Positions 57,251-64,000 of a stretch of 64,000 nt of DNA are shown piece after piece. Where the stretch lies: assembly GCF_029227915.1 (NCBI RefSeq), contig NC_079879.1:24630501-24694500 (forward strand). Reading direction: 5' to 3'. A program made the position numbers and the translations under genes. The DNA comes from Hydractinia symbiolongicarpus. Its lineage: Eukaryota; Cnidaria; Hydrozoa; Anthoathecata; Hydractiniidae. The notes beneath the pieces were generated by a model that saw only the letters and a list, made by a program, of their open reading frames with translations, was not told where the DNA came from and did no database searches. How positions within the stretch are numbered: position 1 is the stretch's first letter; each line of letters opens with the position of its first letter.

Positions 57251-58216
57251 TTAAACACAGTTGATATCATATCCAACTGTTTCTTGTTTTTGTCGGATCT
57301 TCAACATACTCTTAACTGCTTCTCGCAACGCTGTCAAACGAACGATAAAATTAATTGCGCGAAATAACCCACTCGATAAAATCGATAAAAATACCAGGTC
57401 TCTAGATACGTGTATGAATTCACAGCTGCAATGTTCACATAAGTTCATGTACAACACAACTAGAAGAACTGGAAGATAATTTACTAGAAATAAAACAAGC
57501 ATCCAGAGGAATGTTGTTGTCACTCGCTTATCCATCTGTGTAAAGTTATGCAAAGTGCGCTGGCGCGATTTATTTGCCGTGTTTAAGTCAGCTGATCCCG
57601 TATTGTTTTCCACAGCAGCTTTCTCACTTTCAGTTAGTCGTCGTTTAAATAAAGCCATTGTCGTCACCATAACAACCATTGTTAAAACAATAGTGGTGAA
57701 ACTGAAAATGGCAAGGTAGCGAATATACCCCAATCTGAAATATGCACCTGCTAATCCACTAGATAAACCCCATGTAAAGAGTAGAAGAAGAATTGTTCTT
57801 CGTTTGGTCATTTTGTTGTAATAATAGAATGGATTTAACAGCACACCTAATCTATCCAAACTCAGTACAGTCATTGAGAGTACGGAAACTCCGTTAAATG
57901 CAAAAAACGTATAATGCATTGCCTTTATTTCATCTGTAGAAATATACTGTTCCATTCCTTCTTTGATGTGGAAACTTAAAGAGAAGATGTTTGCCACCAC
58001 ACCTGCACAAAGATCTGCAGCTGCAATATTTGCAATTACCAAGTAAAAACTTCGATGCAGCATATGACGGTATTTCATGATTGCAAAGAATACTATTCCA
58101 TTGATCGGTACTGTCAGGATAAATAATAGAATTGAGATAGTCGCAGCAAAAAATGACATTTCTTTGATAATAGTTGCAGTTCCGCATACTGCATCCAGAT
58201 TTGATAACATTGTCAT
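57251..58216 (-). CDS. Orphan class A GPCR 1 (single exon, 321 aa)
   Basis: Intact intronless seven-helix receptor. Helix 1 is about residues 22-47, with N39 in VPINGIV; helix 2 about 57-80, with D68 (ANIAAADL); helix 3 about 102-124, ending DRL (121-123); helix 4 has W149; helix 5 about 167-190; helix 6 about 234-257, with NYLP (P249); helix 7 about 274-294. The canonical NPxxY is replaced by AINFIVR, and the DRY by DRL. Extracellular loop 3 carries a Cys cluster (CEHCSCEF). The basic FTQMDKR segment before helix 6 is shared with GPCR 2. Expected to signal at the plasma membrane; ligand unknown. ATG at 58216 gives a short N-tail without an N-glycosylation sequon; the next Met is residue 3. 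Paralogue of the receptor at 62966, same strand. Confidence 0.93.
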   Translation of the reverse strand: MTMLSNLDAVCGTATIIKEMSFFAATISILLFILTVPINGIVFFAIMKYRHMLHRSFYLVIANIAAADLCAGVVANIFSLSFHIKEGMEQYISTDEIKAMHYTFFAFNGVSVLSMTVLSLDRLGVLLNPFYYYNKMTKRRTILLLLFTWGLSSGLAGAYFRLGYIRYLAIFSFTTIVLTMVVMVTTMALFKRRLTESEKAAVENNTGSADLNTANKSRQRTLHNFTQMDKRVTTTFLWMLVLFLVNYLPVLLVVLYMNLCEHCSCEFIHVSRDLVFLSILSSGLFRAINFIVRLTALREAVKSMLKIRQKQETVGYDINCV

Positions 58217-58380
58217 TTTTTTCGTTTGTTATCGTTTGCCAAGAATGTTAAATTTTCCTTCATATGTGAAAACTAAAAAGAATATATAAATATAACGCTC
58301 TCTGTTAATTGAGGCTTGCCAAATAGCTAGTTTTTAATAAGTTTTTTTAAACGTTAGAACTTGTGGGATTTGAAACTCAC

Positions 58381-58415
58381 TTTTACTCACACTAAAACTT
58401 TTAGTGTGAGTAAAA
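58381..58415. repeat. 35-bp perfect palindrome upstream of GPCR 1
   Basis: 17-bp arms, TTTTACTCACACTAAAA and its complement, are separated by one base. It lies about 165 bp upstream of the GPCR 1 start codon. It could be the fold-back remnant of a MITE or a regulatory palindrome. Confidence 0.85.
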
Positions 58416-59073
58416 ATAGCATTGAATCAGTCGCATGTGAGAAGCAATTCAACAAAATATAACCTTAAAAACTAAATATAATATATTAATGTATGACAAA
58501 AATCACCTGACCTATCGATTATTATATCAGACTAAAATCCCGTTTACCAAACACGATCATCTGTCGTCTCCCTGTTTTTAAGTAGATTCTTATCTTACAA
58601 GTAGCTCGTCTGAAACTTGTTTTGCACAGTTTAAACATAACATCTGGATGCAACGAAACTGCATATTAAATTTCCCTTGTTCACACTAAAAAATCATTTA
58701 TTTTATTTAAACAAATTTTTTTCTGCTAACAGTTCAGGCAAACAAGAACACGTAACACAGAAAATTTTTTGCACTTTTCATAAACTTGATACTTCTTCTA
58801 ATTTTGATTTTTATCTGAATGTTTTTTTTCAACTTGAATGGTACTCTGGAAGAGAGTAAAATTAATATAATATAAATGTCTCGTCTAGACTTTCTCTTAG
58901 CAGTGAAATAAAAATAAAGACGGCCTTTGTATGCTAACAAAATTAAATTTTCAATGTAATAAAGAAAAGATGGGAAACCAATCATTTTTTTTGTTTGTTT
59001 TTTTGTTATAAGAAAAAAGGAAAGTAAAGCAACAAAAAGAATTTAAAGAAAACAAGAAAAAGAGGAAAAAAGA
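58416..59073. other. Non-coding between palindrome and CAA microsatellite
   Basis: No coding signal or recognised repeat. Confidence 0.4.
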
Positions 59074-59107
59074 GATAACAACAACAACGAAAAAAAACAA
59101 CATAAAA

Positions 59108-59146
<39 letters not shown>

Positions 59147-59191
59147 AAAACAACAACAAAAAACAACAACAAAAAACAAAAACAACAACAA
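59074..59191 (+). repeat. (CAA)n microsatellite
   Basis: An almost uninterrupted CAA array with A-rich interruptions. The Cys/Phe-rich frames on the opposite strand are by-products of the repeat. Confidence 0.95.
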
Positions 59192-61417
59192 TTCTGATTC
59201 ACAAAATATTAACGGCGCGTTCTTTCTCATTGCAATATCAATGTTTTACTTCTCTTCTTACAGCGCTTAATCCTATGGTTAGGTGGACGTTATTTTCTGC
59301 GATTTTAGGATAACTAGGCCGTGGTAAACGCCCACTAAGGCTACTCCCTTCCTGGTAAATGCCCCCTTAGACAAGCCCCACTTAATACAGTACCACTTCG
59401 CAACTTTCTCTTTGGTTTTTCGTAGATAATAACATTTCCCACCTTACACGTTGTATTGAGGATCGTTTCTTACTGTTTGCAGTGTAAGAAAACTTCCCTT
59501 GGGTTAAATTATCATACGTAGGAGTTATCCAAAGGTGATTATCTACGGGGGACAATCTGGTGCCCAGACCTTCTTTTTCACTGTCGACCATGTAATTGAT
59601 CCAGGATAATATTTGTTATTATTTGTTGATTTTGTTATCGTGTTGACGTGTAGTTCAAAGAAAAGTCTACGCAACCTTTTTCTAAGAGCGGTGTACAAAC
59701 GGAGAGAAATTATTTAGGACCTGTGTTGCCGCAGCCAATAAGATTATTTCAATTTTTTTGCGTCGACTGTACAAAGCTTAGAAAATTAAAGATCACTCAG
59801 GTACCATTGTTTACTCACCCAGGAACGATTAATAAAAAACCATGACAGAATTTCTAAGAGAGAGGGGCTTTTTTCTGTGACCACTCTTGTTTTAAACACC
59901 GATGATAAAACGAGATTTTTGGAATCTGCAGTGCTGACAATATGCTATATAGAACAAATTTTAATTACCTTGGAAACACTCACATTCCTTTAACCATGTT
60001 TTCTTGGTTTGCTGGTTTTAAAGCTTAAAAAGGATAAATTTTTCGTCCGAAATCAATTTATGTATGTTTTCCTGATGCAAAATGAACTTTATCTAATATT
60101 CCTCTCATGTAATCTTCCAAAGAAAACATTCCCGCCATTATTTAATCCACTCTCCAGCTCTCTTACGGCATTTTGCACAGTGTTAGCAATACAAAAAGCT
60201 CAACGGAGAAGAGTTCAAATAAGTGGAAGCTGTTCTATATTTATCTTGACATGTATGCGAGAAAACGTTCGCATAACTTGATCAAGAGGGGTTATAATTG
60301 GTCTACGAAGTCGAAAATACTTACTTTTTTGCTCGATCTCTGGAATAGTCTTCTCCTTAATAAAAGCTGTCGCGGTAATCAAATAATGTATATGGTATCT
60401 TCCTTTATATGTACAGCTGTTTCATGAACAAACACAAGAAATATCGAAATAAAGTTTGGATTATCGAGGCAAACTCGCTCATCTAATACGTGTTTAACGG
60501 TAACCAAAATCTTTTCTTATATTATTCACTAACCCTTTTACATCCATTACTGCCATAGTGAATCCGCATCAAAACTTTGTCGGGTCTAATTGAAAAGATT
60601 TTGAAGCTACTAAAATATGGAGCGACAAAAAAAGGCCGATGTTAAAAAATTTAGGTCAACTCAAGTAAATTGAAAGCCAATTTTACAAAATTTGACTCAC
60701 TTTACAAAAAACATTTGCTTTAAGAGAGCTAACTTTCACAAAGTTTAAAACTTTTGGAGGGAGTTTTAATTTTTTTAGCCAGTCAAAAAAAAGAGATACT
60801 GAATGTTATGGCCATTTACATGCTCTTTTTCTACTGATCCAATCGGTGTTGAAAATGGGACGTACATTAAAAACGAAAATTGTTGGACGAAACAACTTTC
60901 GGATTTTTTTTATCCGAAAATTTTTCAGTCCGCAATTTTTGTCTGCCGAAAGTCTTTTTATCCGAAAATTTTGTTTTTTCTATTTCTTTAAAAAAAAAGC
61001 CAGTGCATAAAAATTATATATAGGGAAATCAGAAAATCAATAAAAAATGCAGTTTTTGAACTTATTATTTCCGTTATTTTCACATTTCACCGAGGCTCTA
61101 TCTGTGATTGAATATATGTACACTATAAATGCTTCTAGCCTTCTTTTTGTGTCATTTTCCATAATAATTACTTTTCAAATTTGGTTGAAATTCGTTCAAA
61201 AGACTTACCCATACATTTTTGACTTTATAAATCTTGTCCGAAAATTTAGTTCTTAATGTATATATATTTAATCTGCTGATGCCACCGAGATTTTTGTTAA
61301 AAACATGTTTTCTAACAATAATTTTAATTTTCGATTTGGTTCTTTAAAAAAAAAGGAGAAGAGTCTATTCGATGGCCTGTTTTAGAAACAAGTACAAGTT
61401 TCGCCTTATACTAAAAA
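59192..61417. other. Non-coding, 2.2 kb
   Basis: No credible gene. Near 59320-59390 two related segments (GGTAAACGCCCACTAAGG, GGTAAATGCCCCCTTAG) suggest a decayed short repeat. Near 60900-60975 the motif TCCGAAAATTTT recurs on both sides of a GTCTGCCGAAAGTC segment, again suggesting a small decayed element. Confidence 0.35.
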
Positions 61418-61735
61418 ACAGTACGCAGGCCTTGGGCTCGAGGTCTGTTGTCTTATGTAGGATCTTTTTTTATCTCTCACACTTTTGCGCAGAAGACCAG
61501 GGTTCGATTTCCCTTGGCGGCGATTCAATATCGGCGAGTGAATGTTACCATAGCCCCGGATTAGCCCAAGCCAAGCCAAGTTAGATGTTACCAGGAGTTG
61601 TCTGGTTAATTACTCTAAGGACTCTTCATTTAAGCCATGACCCTCCTGGAAATAATACAGGGTATATCCTTCGATATTTGGGAGTCTAGTCTGTAAAATA
61701 TGCACATCTAAACATCTAATTTAAACTGCACTGGA
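61418..61735 (+). repeat. Possible tRNA-derived SINE
   Basis: A B-box-like GGTTCGATTTC (61501-61511), flanked by AGG/CCCTTGG able to form a short T-stem, follows a segment (GGCCTTGGGCTCGAGGTCTG) that only weakly resembles an A box. A GC-richer unrelated body follows (GCCCCGGATTAGCCCAAGCC, CCATGACCCTCCTGG) to about 61735. The composition differs sharply from the flanks. No second copy occurs in this window, so this is tentative. Confidence 0.35.
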
Positions 61736-62507
61736 AAGTGGAGAGATATTTAGGTATTAGGGCTTAGGATTAGGTCTCCTGGACATTTTTGTTACGGGGC
61801 ATGCAACAATTAAGTTTACTCTGAGGGGTGAAAGGGTATCACATAGCAAGGAACATAAAAGAACAGAGAAAAGAAAATATTTGTTTTGCGTACGTTAGCT
61901 TTTTAAAAAACATATTTTTATCTATTTTTCTTCTTTGTCTATTTGATCAATTTTTCAAGTGCTTCGCAAAGTTGACGATTATAATGATGACTAATTTTGT
62001 AAAAATAACAACCACACGATCTTTGCATTACGTTTAGCGTTTAGGTATTGTTAAGAAGCTAAACAGATTTTTTTTAGAAAAGACGGGCAAATGGGGCACA
62101 GCCTATTACATGGTAAGACAAACAGCAGGAGTGGGGGTGGAGGGGAGATGCAAAAAGCAAACTTAAGCGAGCAAGGGGGGTCAAAATGGTGTGAGTAACG
62201 TTCTTTTCATATGCTCTTTGCTCTCGAGGGCCTGCATTCGCTAACTAGTGATTTCACTTACGCATAAGAGTTATGGTTTTTAGGTAAAATTGAATGTTCA
62301 TTCCCTTCATTGCGAGGGATCTTGAGAATCTTCTTAAACATGCTTTATTAACGGTCTGATAAAATGTTTAGAATAAGAAGATCAGCGTTAGTGTAAGGTT
62401 GCATCTTTATCGAAAGAAACCCAAGATAAACAAGAGGTTTAAGCTTGCTGGTGCTGTCTTCCCGTTTGGTTTCATCTTCCGCTAAAACGCAAAATGCCGA
62501 CGAGATG
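61736..62507. other. Non-coding spacer
   Basis: No coding signal. A G-rich patch (GGAGTGGGGGTGGAGGGGAG) occurs near 62130. Confidence 0.4.
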
Positions 62508-62607
62508 ATTTGTTAGCGCATGCGCACTTAGACTAAGTTAGAAATTTTGTGTAAGTGGGCATGCGCTAACAAATAAAGTCATAAACTTTTTGCGCTATAG
62601 CGCAAAA
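62508..62607. repeat. Foldback element plus adjacent 20-bp palindrome
   Basis: Left arm ATTTGTTAGCGCATGCGCAC (62508-) pairs with the right arm GTGGGCATGCGCTAACAAAT (-62574), about 22 of 23 positions, around a 21-nt loop: a foldback of 67 bp. Fourteen bases further, TTTTGCGCTATAGCGCAAAA (62588-62607) is a perfect 20-bp palindrome. It is probably a MITE-like hairpin element. It lies about 0.4 kb downstream of the GPCR 2 stop codon. Confidence 0.75.
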
Positions 62608-62965
62608 TGCAGTCAAATGGAAACGAATCTTTTGGTCTATGTTGACTAATAACGACCATGGGTTTGAAAAACATACAGTGAGCTCTCTTTTATCTCAAAC
62701 AAGTGTTTTGGCCTTTTTTATGTTATTATCTCTTCTCTATATTCTTTCTTCAACTCAAACGTTTATGTCTCGACCAAACGTTTGTCCCTTGCGAGTTCGA
62801 GAAAGGAAAGTTTGGGTAAGCGCGGGGTGAGGTTACAGTTCTCTCTCTGTCTCCAAGGCTTTTTAGTATTTAATTATGTAGTAACTTATGTTTTTAAAGA
62901 AATAATATGTTGGTTACAACTTATATACAATAATGTAACAAAGAAATCCAAATCTATAAAATTTT

Positions 62966-63991
62966 CTACTGCTTTGATGTATTTAGTGGCACTTCCACGC
63001 TATTTTTCGGATCTGATCGACGGAAAACGCTTTTAATCGATTCTTGTAACGCTGCTAATCGAATCACAAAATTGAACGGTCGACATAAAGCGCTCGATAA
63101 AATAGCCAACCATATGACATCACGTAACACATGCACGAAATCACAATCACAATTTTTACATAGGTTCATGTAAACGATAAGTATAACACAAGGAAGGTAG
63201 TTGAAAATGAACAGCACAAGCATGCAGAGGAACGTTTTCGTAATTCTTTTATCCATTTGCGTGAACTCAATTGTGTTTTCAGTGCGACGTCGCACGTGTA
63301 CAAGCGAATCTGTGTGGCATCGCAGGCGGCTATCGCGTCGTTGTATTTCGTTCGCTTTTGCCATTCTCAATCGTCGTCTCAGCAGAAACCAAGTAACAAC
63401 CATAACAATAAGCGTAAATATCACGGTTGAAAATGCGAAAACCACTAAGAACCGTATATAACCAATATATAAATAAAATATAGTACTCATTCCACCTAAC
63501 AACCAAGCCACAACCAGCAGCATGATCATTCGTGATTTAGTCAACTTACTGTAGTAATAAAACGGACTCAGGATAACACCAAGTCGATCGATGGTTAACA
63601 CAGCCATTGATAAAACTGAGACAGTATTTGTGAAGAAAAATATAAAATGCATGGTTTTCTGCTCAATGTCTGGAAGAGCTACTACACTCGGTCCCAGGGC
63701 TTCTTTTACGTGAAAACTAATTGACATAGGATCACATATTAAACCCATAATCAAGTCAGAAATTGCAATGTTTGTTATAACCAAGTAATAATTCCGGTTT
63801 AACAAATGACTGAATTTATATAGACCTAGCAATATCAGCAAATTTACTGGAACGGTTGTCAAAAATAAAAAGACAGAAAAACCAGCATCAAAATATGAAA
63901 CTCCAGAGAGATTCATTGAAGTTCCCCCGCATTCCTTTTCCATGTTGTTCAACATTTTGGAAGAGTCAAATTCTCTTGAAGCTTTTTTCAA
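62966..63991 (-). CDS. Orphan class A GPCR 2 (single exon, 341 aa)
   Basis: Intact intronless receptor, clearly paralogous to GPCR 1. Conserved positions: N50 (TVPVNLL), D79 (TNIAISDL), DRL at 135-137 instead of DRY, W163, P267 in FNYLP, and RPFNFVIR (304-311) in place of NPxxY, so the Pro and Asn are inverted and Tyr is replaced by Arg. The N-tail has one sequon (NLS, residue 27). Extracellular loop 3 holds CKNCDCDF, matching GPCR 1. Intracellular loop 3 (about 205-248) is Arg-rich and ends with FTQMDKR, shared with GPCR 1. Met1 lies only 9 bp from the window edge; Met13 or Met17 could be the real start. Ligand unknown. The pair probably arose by local duplication of a cnidarian-type rhodopsin-family receptor. 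Confidence 0.93.
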   Translation of the reverse strand: MKKASREFDSSKMLNNMEKECGGTSMNLSGVSYFDAGFSVFLFLTTVPVNLLILLGLYKFSHLLNRNYYLVITNIAISDLIMGLICDPMSISFHVKEALGPSVVALPDIEQKTMHFIFFFTNTVSVLSMAVLTIDRLGVILSPFYYYSKLTKSRMIMLLVVAWLLGGMSTIFYLYIGYIRFLVVFAFSTVIFTLIVMVVTWFLLRRRLRMAKANEIQRRDSRLRCHTDSLVHVRRRTENTIEFTQMDKRITKTFLCMLVLFIFNYLPCVILIVYMNLCKNCDCDFVHVLRDVIWLAILSSALCRPFNFVIRLAALQESIKSVFRRSDPKNSVEVPLNTSKQ

Positions 63992-64000
63992 AATAGAATT

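Noticed and set aside
59110-59190. CRISPR-like or satellite array
   Set aside because: A simple trinucleotide repeat without spacers; eukaryotic context.
58951-59230. Cys/Leu/Phe-rich minus-strand ORFs
   Set aside because: They are translations of the (CAA)n microsatellite, with no domain or start context.

Overview
The window is a stretch of invertebrate, probably cnidarian, nuclear genome. The evidence is AT-rich DNA, short exons with GT-AG introns on the minus strand, single-exon class A receptors with a divergent TM7 motif, and a dense mix of eukaryotic transposons (Ty1/copia, CR1/L2-like LINE, Penelope, Tc1-like, MITEs). A hydrozoan is plausible, but the species call is inference.

All well-supported cellular genes are on the minus strand. 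From left to right: (1) the 5' part of a TMEM181 orthologue (20-3763, running off the left edge), with nine exons read from the sequence plus one tentative 14-nt microexon; (2) a nested transposon island (about 5.5-14.9 kb), in which a decayed Ty1/copia retrotransposon is split twice, once by a 3.6-kb terminal-inverted-repeat element carrying a spliced BEN-domain gene and a Tc1-type transposase remnant, and once by a 1.29-kb non-coding element with a 5-bp target duplication; (3) a THAP-domain fragment (15624-15839).

Next (4) is a tandem cluster of three nine-exon genes of the DUF4140/DUF4139 (C. elegans F37C4.5-like) family, 17.2-49.8 kb. Copy A (595 codons) and copy B (573 codons) can be assembled as uninterrupted reading frames with conserved intron phases. 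Copy C has an 8-bp deletion in exon 1 and a frame break in exon 6, so it looks like a pseudogene. An isolated exon-1 relic lies between C and B. Intron 2 of copy B (6.7 kb) is almost entirely a dead LINE followed by a dead Penelope-like element.

The right part (5) is non-coding DNA with several inverted-repeat elements: a 2.75-kb element with about 80-bp TIRs, an 85-bp miniature relative with a 10-bp target duplication, and foldbacks. It also holds (6) two intact paralogous orphan class A GPCR genes (57251-58216 and 62966-63991).

The most unusual items are the BEN gene riding inside a TIR transposon, the mosaic divergence of the DUF4139 copies (near-identical 3' exons, strongly diverged 5' exons, suggesting gene conversion), and the intron built from two retroelements. 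No prokaryotic features, CRISPR arrays or convincing intact RNA genes were seen. Exon boundaries were read by eye from splice signals, frame continuity and family resemblance. No transcript or database evidence was available.
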